Of a stretch of DNA of 64,000 nt, positions 1 through 10,930 are shown piece after piece; position 1 is the stretch's first letter, and the number at the start of each line of letters is the position of its first letter. The notes under the pieces are model-generated. The model searched no databases. It had not been told where the DNA came from and saw only the letters and a program-made list of their open reading frames with translations. The DNA comes from Emydura subglobosa (Eukaryota; Chordata; Testudines; Chelidae). The position numbers and the translations under genes were made by a program. The stretch lies in assembly GCA_007922225.1 (NCBI GenBank), contig ML680055.1, positions 4,088,543 to 4,152,542 of the forward strand, given 5' to 3'.

Positions 1-199
1 GCACTTCTCCAGAACACTTGACTGTCACTTTATCCATGACTGAAATTGCTTATGCTGGGGTGGAACATGGGATCTATTGAACAGTGCACATCAACTCTGC
101 ATAAAAGATGTGGAAATAAATATAATAGAAATGGGGGAGGGGGCAGACATATATGGGAGAGGCATTCTTCTTTTCCCTCTTTTCCCTTCTGGTTCTTGA

Positions 200-384
200 A
201 ATGTAAGGCCTCATTTGGATCACACATTCAAGTTTTCTCTGCAGCAATGAGGGTTAGAAACTTATCGTAGAAACAAAAATCTGAAATACTCTTTGATTCC
301 CATGACTCCAGAAGCTGGAGCTTTAAGGAAAAGCATTTACTGTCATGAGACTTGTGATCCAATCATAATGAGTTGGCAATACTG
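200..384 (+). repeat. Dispersed repeat R1, copy 1
   Basis: This copy shares an ordered set of short blocks with 13876-14071 and with the reverse complement of 20071-20352: a GAGGGTTAGAAAC-like block, then CCAGAAGCTGGAGCTTTAAG, then a stretch of short ATCATGAGA-like words. The same order in three places shows one dispersed family. No open frame, terminal inverted repeat or poly(A) tail identifies its class. I infer an old nonautonomous element of the host lineage. Confidence 0.6.
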
Positions 385-1017
385 AGATTAGCAAGGGATA
401 TCATTTGATACTTGTCACTGGGTTTCATTTTCAATAACCGTGGTATATAATTCCTATGACATAAATAAATGCTTTACCTAATCTAAATCAGATGGGTGTC
501 CAGAAAACAAATTAAAGCCTTATTCATTGACAAACAGAGCACCAAAACAGTGGCAGCGTTGGACAAAATTCTGTGTTGATAGCATATGTGGAGTTGTATG
601 TCACCCCTGTCCTATGAAGAAGTGAGCTTCCTTCTTATCCAAGTGGCAAGCTTAATTTACACCAACTACAGATGTGTCCCAAACCACCTGAACGCGCTCC
701 AGACAAATGCTGTGATGTTGCTTTATGAACTGATGACTCTGGGTACATTTTAATAAATCCTTAAGATTTCCTTTTATTTTATTTTTTGGCCTGGGTTTTT
801 CTCCTAACAGCCTCAGACAACCACTGCAATGCATCAAGTGCATCCCATTGGATGGAGCAAAAACCTGTCCAGAATAAAAATTAAACAAAAGGAAAATAAA
901 CTTTAAATTTAATCTTGGGATAAATTAGCGGGGAGCTGGAAATGCATGTTCCCAATCGCTCTTATTCAAGCTTGCTCAGTTCACAACCTCACACTCCTGG
1001 AAGAATAAAGAACCCAG
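385..1017. other. No feature recognised
   Basis: AT-rich sequence with frequent stops in all frames. The longest minus-strand open frame (652-888, 78 codons) resembles nothing I recognise. Confidence 0.5.
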
Positions 1018-1175
1018 GAGTTGGATCCTCAACTGGTATAAATTGGCTTAGCTCCAATGACTTCAAAAGAGCTGCCTCGATTTACGCCAGTGGGGATTTG
1101 ACCTATCCCGAGCTGAGCCCATTGAAATCAATGAAGAGACTTTAATTGACTTCACGGCCTTCGGATCAGGCCTAT
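1018..1175. repeat. Dispersed repeat R3 (GATTTACGCCAGTGG type)
   Basis: It contains GATTTACGCCAGTGGGGAT followed by CCCATTGAAATCAATG and GACTTCACGG. Similar phrases (GATTTACACTGG, GAGTCACTCC, GACTTCACTGGGG) recur near 31465, 37000, 39345 and 42775. I read these as remnants of one sauropsid interspersed repeat. The boundaries are approximate. Confidence 0.45.
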
Positions 1176-2139
1176 AAAAATGAAATAGTTTTTGATTGGA
1201 TTCAGTTGTTTGGTGGATCGTGAGATCTTTCCCCCGGTGTTCCAGGCCAAGCGAGGGACACCCCTAATAACCATTGGGGTGCAACCCAGACGTCCTGACG
1301 CATGCAACCCCCTGACTTCTCAGGGAAGTTGATCAGGCATTTGCTGGCAACGTGAAACTCAACACAGGGGCAAAAGACTTGACTTTCAGCAGGGAGGGGT
1401 GTCTTTCTAACGCGCCATGGATGAAAGCACAGAGCAGGTCAGGAAGGGGAATCCAGGAAGAGAGGGAGGCACGGCTGTCACTCTCCAGTGCCCAGTGGGA
1501 GAGATGGCTCTGGAATCCTCTGCGGCGTGGAGAAGGCGGGCTGGAGGCCAGGAGAGACATGGAGCAGGCTCTGCTGATGAACCCTGACAAAAGGGCAGGA
1601 TCTGGATTTCCAGGGAGAGAGACCCTGTGAGGTGTTCAGTGGAGAAACAGTGAGGGATGAAAGATCATGTCCAAGAATGGCAGAAGTTTGCTTGAAATTT
1701 ATCCTTTTGGTTTGGGATTTATTGGGGATTTCAGGGGACAGCCCTGCAGGTTCTAGCCCTGCAGGAAGGGTGAGCTTAGAGAGGTTGTGGGAAAGGCTTG
1801 GTAGGAAAAAGTCCAGGGAGGTGACAGCCAGGAATCCAGTGGAGTAAACTTTGACTGCCTGTCCTACGGTCCCTGGATTGGAACCCAGTGTAGAGGACAG
1901 GCCTGGGTCCCCTACCAGCCACTAGCAAGGTGGCATGAAGCCCCCTAGAAGGGAACATGGATACAGGAAACCCTGAGAAAAGGATGGATGGACACAGGGC
2001 CGCAAATCAAGGGCAGCCGACTGGATGGAAGGATCAGACATTGGTTATTGCTGCACTTTCTGTTAACCTGGAAGGGATGGGAAAGCCTGTTATGCCACAC
2101 CGAGCCATGAGAAGTCAGGCTTCTACACTTGGTTTTGAT
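1176..2139. other. No feature recognised
   Basis: G-rich, apparently unique sequence. Overlapping open frames of 85 codons (minus, 1333-1590) and 92 codons (plus, 1352-1630) occupy the same bases, which argues against either being a gene. Confidence 0.5.
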
Positions 2140-2500
2140 GATTTTTCCCATTAAAAAAATGTTCACAGAAGTTTTGAAATTGTCAACACATTCCATGCCA
2201 ATAGTTCTGAAATACAAAATGCCAGTTGTCTGGCTCTAAAGGACTTTGCTTAGAAATATAAGCTAATTAGAGGGAAAGACTATTTTAAATAAATATCCAA
2301 ATAGAAACAAAAAGTTTCAAAATGATCCATACGAAATGGTTCAATTGACCTAAAGAATTTTTTGTTTAAATTTATGTTCAGTTTGTGACATTTTTTGAGA
2401 TTTCAACTTTTCATTCCTATTTGTGATGGGAAAATTTTTTGATATCTACAAAACTTTCATGGGATGAGACAACAGTTTCTCACCCAACTCCAACTATTTG
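2140..2500 (+). repeat. AT-rich dispersed repeat R2, copy 1
   Basis: The order AAAATGATC, TTGACCT, GTTCAGTTTGTGACATTTTT, GAGATTT, CTTTTCAT and TTTCTCACCCAACTCC is repeated with changes at 51815-52130, and in part at 5313-5768 and 58871-59432. It is rich in TTTTGAAA and TCAAAATG words. No coding capacity is visible. It is probably a nonautonomous element, truncated on its left. Confidence 0.6.
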
Positions 2501-2509
2501 GGATGTTAG

Positions 2510-2510
2510 C

Positions 2511-2541
<31 letters not shown>

Positions 2542-2552
2542 ACGCGCACACA
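2510..2552. repeat. (CA)n microsatellite
   Basis: About 20 CA units, interrupted by CAAA and by a CGCG pair. It lies just beyond repeat R2. Confidence 0.95.
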
Positions 2553-3211
2553 GAGTGAAATCCCTACTCCATTGAAGTCAGTGGAAGTTTTGCCAAACTT
2601 TAAGTGTTTAAAAGAAAGTTCAGCCTGAGGCATGGAAAATTTCGGCAAGTTAAAGTTTGAAAAAATTTCAAAGTTCCAGCAAAACCATTTCATTTCTGGG
2701 GATGAGATCAGGAGGATATAGGTTGTTGAAAATATTTAAAAATTTGTTCCACTATTTCATCGAGAAGTTCTAGCATCCCCATGCTTGGGAGCAAGGATCT
2801 GAAATTTGGCTGGGGTGTCACTCTGGTCAAAGAGGTGCCTGTTGCTATCCTCGTGAGAATTCACCCACTTTTGGAGGTTACAAGCTTTGGAAAATTGTCA
2901 TTTGCCCACGTTCAGTAGAAGTTTGTTAGAATTTGGCAGCTACATTCACCTGGCCCTCATGGGTATATACTCAGCATGGCTAGCCCCCACCACCGTTCTT
3001 TTCTGGCCATGCTACTGCAGCCACACTATTTTTAGCCCGCTATCTGTATCAGTGCTTGTTACCCTTGCATCAGCGGAAATATTTGCACAAGCAAATAGGC
3101 CTATGATGCTTACAAGATGTTCGGATACTGAAGTACCAAGCACCATATAAAAAATAGCTGAGTTCCCGGCTGGTCATTGATAACCAGCCCTGCCCAAAAC
3201 AGCTCAAACTG
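2553..3211. other. No feature recognised
   Basis: The first part (to about 2700) is AT-rich and may continue R2. The rest shows no repeat I recognise. A plus-strand frame at 2887-3150 (87 codons) has no recognisable domain. Confidence 0.45.
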
Positions 3212-3868
3212 TTGAGCAGATCAGAAAGAAGACTGAGAGGTGACTTGCTCCCAGGGAGAAAATACTGAGTCTACGTCTACATGGACGGCAGCAAATTCGC
3301 CACCATCTGATCGATTTTTCTAGTTCGATTGAGCAACAGTGAAGACATGCTCAATCGATCCAGAAGTCGATTTAATAAAACCACCTCCCCAGAATGCGTA
3401 GCACTGCCTTGACGGGTACGCGTTTCCTGTCGGACAGCGCGCTAAACCGAAGTTATGAAGTCGACGGCAGTTACACAAGCTACTCTGCATAGCTTGCATA
3501 ACTCCTGTCAACTGCCACCAAATTTCGCCGGCAGTGTAGACCAGGCCTGAGTATTGAATGGCTCTTTAATCTAGCAGAGAGAGATGTAATGAGAACCGAT
3601 GCTAGAAACTGAAGCCAGACAAATTCAAACCGGAAATAATTTTTTAATAGTGAGGTTGATTAATCATTGAGCAAACTACCAGGGGAAGTGATGGCTTCTC
3701 CATCTTCTGATGGCTTCAAGACTGGATGCCTTTCTGGAAGAGGTTTTAGCCAAACACAAGTTACTGGGCTCCATACAGAGGTTACTGGGGGATTGTAAAG
3801 CCCTGGGGCATACAGGAGGTCAGACTAGATGATCAATGGCCTACAACTCAGGGAATCCATGAATTCAC
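3212..3868 (+). mobile_element. CR1-type LINE 3' fragment, interrupted
   Basis: Before the interruption one frame reads ERRLRGDL, the conserved CR1 C-terminal motif usually seen as EKRRLRGDLI. After 3550 the text resumes as CR1 (GGCTCTTTAATCTAGCAGAG), continues through a LEINFL-like coding segment, and ends with the 3' UTR words GGTCAGACTAGATGATC and GAATCCATGAATTC. A MITE at 3269-3550 splits it. It has stops and is inactive. CR1 elements are non-LTR retrotransposons usually truncated at the 5' end, as here. Confidence 0.75.
3269..3550 (-). mobile_element. MITE family M1, copy 1, nested in CR1
   Basis: It is the reverse complement of the elements at 4339-4634 and 15523-15760, sharing GATCGATT, AAGTCGATTTAATAAAACC, CCACCTCCCC and the terminal GGCAAATTCG/GTCTACAC blocks. 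Its right end reads GTGTAGACCAGGCCTGA. The left end is a diverged inverted copy (GTCTACATGGACGGC). There is no transposase frame, so it is nonautonomous. The superfamily cannot be set because a target-site duplication is not clear. Confidence 0.8.
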
Positions 3869-3941
3869 ACTCAGGTCCTTTGAGGCTGTTGTGAACTTTT
3901 TGCCAGCCCGACTCCATTTGAGTGAATTATTTCCTTCTGGG

Positions 3942-4112
3942 CAGAGCCGGTGATAGCCCATTGGGGGCCTAATCAGGACTATTCCCCCTCTCCCCGCCTG
4001 CCAGTACTAAACCAGGCAAGTTCTTATAATAAAAAGCAAATAGGGGGTTCCCTTGAGTTGCTCGGGCCCTAAGCAATTGCTTAGTCTGTTATGCCTAGCA
4101 CTGGCTTTGCTC
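3942..4112. mobile_element. Possible small inverted-repeat element
   Basis: The left end GAGCCGGTGATAG and the inverted right end AAGCCAGTGCTAG are similar. The interior has GGGGGCC near the left and GGGCCCTAAGCAATTGCTTAG near the right, wording I associate with a common turtle repeat. No coding capacity. Confidence 0.4.
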
Positions 4113-4254
4113 CTGAGACCCTGGACAGCGTGGAAGATGTCATTTTGTGGAGCAAAGTGGCATCCTCCATGCATCATGACCTTGCACACAAGTGGTGTGG
4201 ATCAAAATGGATCCTCTGCACACTAGGAATCTCTGCAACCCCAGTCACTAACAG

Positions 4255-4314
4255 CTCAACCCCATTTGGGGTTGCGACCCACAGTTTCCGTTTGAGTTTA
4301 AGACCCACTGATCT
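4255..4314. mobile_element. hAT-like element end, relic
   Basis: GGGGTTGCGACCCACAGTTT followed by ACCCACTGATCTAG resembles the end of hAT MITEs that finish with GAGAACCACTG. Only one end is visible, so this is a weak call. Confidence 0.35.
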
Positions 4315-4338
4315 AGGGACTCCTTTATATCAACACTT

Positions 4339-4634
4339 AGACTTGGTCCACACTTACTGGCAAATTCGGTGGCAGTCGACGTGAGTTAAGCAAGCTACTT
4401 AGAGTAGCTACTTAGAGTAGCTTGCGTAACTTATGTCAACTTCCTAAATTCTCTTCTGCCTGCCTTCTCCACTATGCTGCCCCAACGGGAAATGCGTGCC
4501 CGTCGATGCAGTGCTACCCTTTTTTCAGAGGTGGTTTTATTAGATCGACTTCCAGATTGATTGAGCTGGTCTTCACTTCTGCTCAATTGAACCGGATAAA
4601 TCGAATTCGCCGCTGTCAGTGTAGACAGCCTTAG
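4339..4634 (+). mobile_element. MITE family M1, copy 2
   Basis: It begins CTTGGTCCACACTTACTGG-CAAATTCGG and ends CGAATTCGCCGCTGTCAGTGTAGAC, an imperfect terminal inverted repeat of roughly 25 bp. The interior matches the copy at 15523 (AGTAGCTTGCGTAACTTA, CGACTTCC, GGTCTTCACTTC). A 13-bp unit GCTACTTAGAGTA is tandemly duplicated at 4394-4419, seen only in this copy. No transposase frame. Confidence 0.8.
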
Positions 4635-5312
4635 TTTGTGGCAATCTATCCCATGCTAGCCTGCTGACCACTTAGTGTCTGTGTGACCTTGATGACGTGC
4701 TCACTGTTCCATGGTCTGCTTTAATTTCCCCTGTTTCACAGTGGGGTAGATCAAACCACCCGTCAGAATTTTTAGTAGGAGGCGGCAGGATCCAGGCAGA
4801 TAGTTAATGTGCAGTAGGCTAGTGCGAGGTAGATTTACCTCCTGGCTTGCTGCAAACTAAGTGTTCATTTAAACAAGCCCTTGGAAATTGAGGGAGAAGG
4901 CGGGGAGAGATCAGTGTAATTGCCCCCCTATGGTTTAATACACAGGAAGAGTGAAATTAGGTAAACAAGGATACAGAATGGAATATAGGAACACCCGCGG
5001 AAGACATAGAATCTCTTGCCTGCACAGAAATAAATATCTCTGTTCCTGACCCACGCTTTGCATTTGGGAGTGTTTGAAATCTAGTGACAGTTTTTCTTGA
5101 CTGAGCAGGTACCAGAAAATCATTCTGCAAAACCAAATAGGCTTGAAAGGGAAAATGAAAATTTAATCTGGAGAAGAAGACAAATGAGCTTGATTCATTT
5201 CTTCCCCTAGGTTTAACAAGAGTTCAAGAGTTTAAGAGGTTTATCCAGTGTTAGATCTATGCAATGCACATTAATGCAAATGAGCCTTTATTGTCATACA
5301 CATATTAGAGCT
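4635..5312. other. No feature recognised
   Basis: No repeat, gene or RNA recognised. The frames here are 62 codons or fewer. Confidence 0.5.
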
Positions 5313-5768
5313 TGTTGGGAATTTTTCAAGTAACATTTTGTCATCGGAAAATGTTGATTCATTAAAACCAAAACTGTGGCTGCAGGTCAGTATCGACACA
5401 TTTCCCATTTTGAATTTTGTTTTTAAAAGTTTCAAAATTGTTGAGACATCCAATGTTTTTTAAATGAAAGCATCCTGCTTCTCAGTTTGACACAGCTCTT
5501 TTTGTTCTGAAATTTAAGTTAATTTAAGGGGAAAACAGTTAAAAATGTTTCTAAAAAAATGAAAAAGGTCAAAATTGAAATGAAATGTTTTGAAATGATC
5601 AAGACAAATTCTTTTAAGTGATCCAAGTTGACATTTTTTGGAGATTTTCAGGTGGCAGGAGTTTTCAAGGTTTCAAATTTTCATCCTGACTCAGAGGGGG
5701 AAAAATGTTCAAGGTCTCAAAAGTGTCTGATGGGATGGGAGAAGCATTTTCTGCCCAGTTCTAGGCAA
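5313..5768. repeat. AT-rich dispersed repeat R2, copy 2
   Basis: It starts GAGCTTGTTGGGAATTTTTC and ends CCCAGTTCTAGG, which approximates an inverted pair (AGCTxG.../...CAGxTCT). The interior shares TTTTGAAATGATCAA, GACATTTTTTGGAGATTTTC and CAAATTTTCATCC with copies 1 and 3. It is a longer example of the family than copy 1. Not coding. Confidence 0.6.
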
Positions 5769-6061
5769 CATGCCCCTGAGATGCAATGCAATCGTACATG
5801 CTTTAATTGCAGTGCAGATTAGTGCAGATTGGTGTTATTTAATGGGAGAAAGTCCTATTGTACTTTTCTAGCTCTGGATGAGAGAAAGCTCCCTCTAAAA
5901 GCAAGAGCAGTTTGGTCAAAGTAAGGTGTGCAAGAGATGCTTCATTTTAATTCAGTAACCTGATTATTACGGTCAAATACCATACAGTGCATTATCCAGC
6001 CATGCCCTGCTGTTGCCTTAGTGCTGCTAAAGAACGACAGCTAAAGTTGATTAGACTTTCA

Positions 6062-6265
6062 ACAGATTTAAAGCAACAAATGTGACCATTGCTCCTTGTC
6101 CTTGTCCTGTCATCACTGAGAACAGCCTAGCTCCATCCTCCCTGGAACCCCCTTCAGATATTTGAAGGCTGCTATCAAATCCCCCCTCACTCTTCTCTTC
6201 TGCAGATTAAACATGCCCAGATCCCTCAGCTTCTCTTCATAAGTTATGTGCTCCATTCCACAAAT
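6062..6265 (-). mobile_element. CR1-type LINE C-terminal fragment
   Basis: On the minus strand, from about 6262 downward, the translation runs [20 protein letters not shown] then [11 protein letters not shown]. This is the conserved C-terminal segment of CR1 ORF2. It then decays into stops. The fragment is short and inactive. Confidence 0.7.
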
Positions 6266-7436
6266 TCCGTTGTCCTGGATTAGACCAGCCCCACAGCCCC
6301 AAATAGGGGACAGATCAAATAACTTCCATTTTACTGCAATGCCAGCACTGGTGTTAATCTACCCTGAGACCCAAACACAGTTGGAGGTCCCACTAGAGGA
6401 ATAAGAGCTGGGAGGCTTGGCCGGTTCCAGCGGGGAGCAAACTCCTCCTCTCTGAGACTGAGTTCAGGAGACGCAACGGAGAGAAGCCAAGGGCTCATTT
6501 GCACCTGGGGACTGAAGAATCCTCGCAGCCTTGTGGGGTGCTCCTTCTGGGGAAGCATGGGCGAGCTGCTTGCAAATCCATAGTGCAGGCTGCATCGGGG
6601 GGCAGACGGGTCTAGCCCAGGTGTTACTCTGACACCCCCTGCTCCTGGTTTTCCATCTGGCACATGTCACTGTTGGGGGTTCGGCTACTGGCTGAGGTCA
6701 GTTTGCATGTCCTGTGCTTGCAGCATCCCCTATTCCTGCTTCTGAGCGTTCCCCGGGATGGGACGCACGGTGAGCAATCTTCTCCAAACCGCTCCGAGCC
6801 TCCCATCCAGCCACCAGGCCTCTTGGTTATTGCGTTCCTGTGTCAGACCATAGCCCTGCACCCTGGCGTCTGATCTCACTTAGTTCTTCGGCCTTTCCCC
6901 AGCCCATGAAAGCTGTGGGTCTGCCTGCACCCGCAGCATTGCCACGTAATCCCTTCTGCCCGCTCTGGTTCCCATATCGCAGGCTGCAACCTCTGGCTCC
7001 TTGACAAAGCTTCCAGAGTCTTTATGTGTCCGATTTGCCTTCACTTGGGGGGAACAATAGCCCAGCTGCAACCACCTGCACCCTGGGGAGACTGAGCTTC
7101 TCCTGGGCTGGTTTGATGATAGCTTGAAAAACCATCGCCTCCGCCCCTCCTGCCAGACAGGGAAACATATTAGCTTTTCGTAATGTGCAAACCACTTCTA
7201 AGAAACTTAGCTCTGTTGAGCACCTTGCACCCAATCTGTGCCCCTTCCCAGACGTGTCACAGAGCCAGCCAGCGCTGCTCCATAATTTCGGGGCACAAAA
7301 CAGCAAATTGGAGCAAAGTGGAAGGGAGGGATGTGGCGAATAGGGCAATCTCTTGCACACTGTCCTGGATGAGCCTTGCTGAGATAAGATGAACCTTATT
7401 GAATTAAGTTTAATATCTTTGGAGTCCATTGTATTA
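6266..7436. other. No feature recognised
   Basis: GC-richer sequence with overlapping open frames on both strands (minus 6331-6663, 110 codons; minus 7022-7429, 135 codons). Neither shows a known motif, and I see no splice-flanked exon pattern. Confidence 0.45.
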
Positions 7437-8530
7437 AATGAATGGTTGATGTGGCCTTGTGGGCCAAGGGTTGTGTGACGCTGGCTAGATTAGGGGGACC
7501 AGTCATGATATTATTTAACATTAGTATTTGATAATTACAATCGTTAATATGAGATATGCCATGGCAGGTACAGTTAGAAAGGCTATAATTTGTTAAGTAA
7601 GACGATGATGTTTACGTTCATGTGTTATATGTGTATTGGATGTTTGTATCTGTATTTCAACTTGTGCTGTGTTTCTGGGCGACACCCCAGACAGGATGGC
7701 TGCAGCACTAGCCTGCTTAATGGCTCATTAAGGAAACTCACAGGTACAGAAAGCCCAGGGGGAGAAGCCAGGGATATACCTGATGAGTCACCAGGACTTA
7801 CTCATGTGACCCTGGACTCCATCTTATTCCTGTAAATTTCCATAAGCAGCATGACAAAGGCCAAGGGATAAAAAGGCAGCTGCACCACATCCATTTTCTC
7901 TTCAGTCGTCAGTCTTCACTTACCTCTGGATCAACTCATCTGCAACTGAAGCTCTGAATCGAAGGACTGAGACCCATCCAGGTACTGGATGTACACCAGG
8001 GGGACTATACAAACCTGCAAACTCCACAATTCTACTAGAAACCTGATATAGATGGACTTTCAAATCAATTGTCTGTATCTGATTGCTTTAATTATTTAAC
8101 ATTTCTCTTACAGTTTATTTCTTTCCTTTTAATAATAAACCTTTAGTTATGGTTACTAAAGGGTTGGCTGGCAGCGTGGTATTTTGGGTAAGATCCAAAC
8201 TTACAATGATCTGGTGCTGTGGCTGGCCCTTTGGGGTCAGGAGAACCTTTTTGGTAAAGAGCATAGGGTTTTAAATAACTGGTCTCTTTACTGGACCTAG
8301 TGGCTGATTGGGAGCCAGAGACTGAAATGCAGTACAGGGGGCTGTGTATATTTTGTTTTTAGCTTCTTGATAACCAGTGTAGGGAGTGAGAAACATTGTT
8401 TGTGGCTGGTTGGGAAGTCTGACTTCAGCATCACCCACCAGTGCTGGGAGAATCTGCTCTCCTTTTGCAGCCTGCCCTGACCTTGGCATTTTCAGGTGGC
8501 TACCCCAGGCACGGATGGGTCACAGGTTGT
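7437..8530 (+). mobile_element. LTR-like block A, probable solo LTR
   Basis: A TATA-like ATAAAAAGG lies at 7868-7876, and an AATAAA polyadenylation signal at 8134-8139 is followed by CCTTTAGTTATGGTTACTAAAGG. The wording around CTCTTCAGTCGTCAGTCTTC and GGGTAAGATCC is familiar to me from turtle LTR retroelements. No internal gag or pol frame lies next to it. TG/CA boundaries and a target-site duplication could not be fixed. The call rests on signal order and on remembered family resemblance. Confidence 0.5.
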
Positions 8531-8559
8531 ATGTATTTCCATGAGAAGAGTAAATACAG

Positions 8560-9010
8560 CTCCTCCAGGGACAAAGAACAGGGGCGCGGATTAGTGAAAG
8601 TCTCGCAGGTTATTATATCTCTGGAAAGATGTTAGTACACCGCTGGAGAGGTCAGCATATCCTCGTTTCAATTGGATTCTCCAGGGACCGGCAGACAAAG
8701 AAAGGATTTTTGATAGCCTGACCCTGCCAGAGCCCATGTCTGAGCCGGGGGTGATCTCTGGTCAGCTTATTAGCACCTGTGTAGGGTCTTTCTCTGTTTT
8801 TAATACGTTTTCACGGTGTCACTTTTACCTTAAGAATAAAACATGCTTGCTTAGAAGGAGCTGGGTGGCAGAAGGACAGTGGGAGGTATTACACTGGGTA
8901 CCATGAAGAGAAGGCAAATCAGGCCTGCCTAGGCAGTCGGTCTTTTGCTGGGGGCTTCACAGTGCTGTGCAGCCTGGAAATACCCCAGGAAGGTGGGAGG
9001 GAGACACATG
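8560..9010 (+). mobile_element. LTR-like block B
   Basis: AATAAA at 8835-8840 is followed by ACATGCTTGCTTAGAAGGAG, a phrase I associate with turtle LTRs. GTTTTTAATACG precedes the signal, and GGGGGCTTCACAG and CCCAGGAAGG follow. It sits next to block A but is not a repeat of it, so the two do not form one provirus. No coding interior. Confidence 0.4.
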
Positions 9011-10464
9011 TCTCCAAGAGGGCAAATGGCTGGGGAGGCAGAGGTCTAGCATGGCATCTGTGAAATCCTAGATGGCCCCATGAGTCTCAGCTACCTGAGA
9101 GCAAAGGAAGCGTATCCAGGACCGGCCAGTGGGCATACACACCACTGCCCCAGCCGGATGGAATCAGAACTGCTTCCAGCTGACAGTCTGGGGAAATCCA
9201 CCTTTAGCTCAAGGGCCCCGGCCGGAGCTTTTTCAGCAAAGGGGTGTGAGCTCTACCCCAGCTGTCATCGGGGTGTTTCCAAAACCAGATGAGTATGGGG
9301 AATGAGCGAGGTGGCTCTGCAACACATCTGCCTGCATGCCAACGGGACTGCTTGGAGGACAGACCTTAGGCTGAGTCAAAGTTCCTGGTGCTGTCTCCTA
9401 ATCACAACGGGTAAGAAGGAGCAGCTGCAGAGTGGGATGTAGGGTGTCGGCAGTGCTGTGTGTGTGTGGAAGTAAAGCTCTGGGCTGGAATAGCTGAGGG
9501 GCGGGGGGAGGAGGCGAGTTGGAATTGAAGGGCATTGGTAGCCCTTTGTGCACTAGGAAGCCCAGGACTGCTATAGCAGGATTAAAGCATAGACATTGGA
9601 CCCAGCTCCTCAAGCCTTTTGATTCTATCCGAATCTGGGTTTTCATTGGACACAAAAAGGTCTCCAGATTGGGGGAAAAGCCCTGGTAAATATGAGCCCC
9701 TCCCTGATTGAGTGACATCTGCCTGAGTCTGCAGAGAGCCTGAGACAATTGCTCTGAGACGGGCACTGCACCAGGCCTCTCACTTGGGTGTTAACTCCTC
9801 AGCCACGAGCTGAGGGGGACCTGCCACCCCTGCCCCATCAGGGGACACCGTGTGGATGGAGGGACTGCACTTTCTGCCACACACAGAGACGTCCCAGCTT
9901 CTGGGTTAAGTACTGGGAGCTCCCTGGTGCCAGCCCTGCCTGTCTGTGGGCTGAGAGGAGGGACTTCTGCCACTGTCCCTGGCTGGGGAGAAGAGGTCTC
10001 ATTCCCTAACCTGTCCGGGTGGGGAGCTCCCTGCCTTTCCAAATGGCCAGGGTACACGGTGAGAGTAAGGACCCCAGGGAACTCATCTGGCTCTGGGTGT
10101 CGCCCCCAGGTCTCCACCGGCCTGTCAACTTCTTGGTTCTTCTGCACCTCACTCCCCTTGTGAATGAGCAGCATTACCCCAGCCTGCCTCCCAGCAGCCC
10201 ACGAGCCAGCCAGCCAGACAGACGGACTCCCTGCTCTAGTCGTCGGGGCCAATGAATAGCAGGTAGCAGGCCAGGCTTGCCTCAGACCCGTATGAAAAGC
10301 CTGGAGTGACAGCAGCGGATGCCCGGTGTCTGGCTAGCGCTACGGTGACGGGCCAGGCTAGCGACTGCTTTAACTCCCCAGATTGCCAGGGAGCCACTCC
10401 AGCTACAGCCATGGCCCAGCCTGAGCGTGTGATAAGTCTACCCCTAGGATAGAGCAGTAACCCT
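9011..10464. other. No feature recognised
   Basis: A GC-rich stretch. A minus-strand frame (9791-10252, 153 codons) overlaps plus-strand frames of 73 and 103 codons, and none has a known domain. I do not call a gene. Confidence 0.45.
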
Positions 10465-10930
10465 GTCGGGTGACGAGGTCTGCTCCCCTCACGGGCCCTG
10501 CAAGGGTTGAATTGGGCCAGGTGGGCCCAATCAGCTAATTAGGCTGCAAACAAGGGGGAGCGTTAGGCTGGAGTCAGCTAATTAGGGAGAAGCTCACCTG
10601 TGAGGGACGGGCGGGGCATCTACAAAAGACAGGAAACTGGGAGCAGAAGGGGCTGCAGGGAAGGGGTGTGCAGTGCAGTGCAGTCACCCCCTGGGGAAAG
10701 GGAGCTGTGTTTAAGGCTGCAGAACTGAGTTACTCCCTGGGAGGAGGGAGTAAAGAGACCGGCAAGCCCAGAGGAGTGGGGAAGGCTGGGCGATGTGGAA
10801 TTGGTACAGGGATAAGGCAGCGCGGTGCAGGGAACCGGTCCGGAGGCTGGGTTCAGGTTCCCTTGCCAGCCTCTGCGAGGGCGGCCCTGTGAAGCAGTGA
10901 AAGAGAAGACTGCCTGAGGGGTAACACGGC
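10465..10930 (+). mobile_element. LTR-like block C
   Basis: TCAGCTAATTAGG occurs twice about 40 bp apart, within CCCAATCAGCTAATTAGGCT and GAGTCAGCTAATTAGGG. A TATA-like CTACAAAAG follows at about 10620, then a purine-rich leader (GGGAGCAGAAGGGGCTGCAG). This order resembles the U3-R junction of turtle gypsy-type LTRs. No tRNA primer site or coding region was identified, so it is tentative. Confidence 0.4.

Noticed and set aside
2457..2693. 78-codon minus frame with VCVCVCV run
   Set aside because: Translation of the (CA)n microsatellite.
9791..10252. 153-codon minus frame with a possible splice donor (GTGAGAGT) nearby on the plus strand
   Set aside because: No domain, opposite-strand overlap, and no acceptor or partner exon.
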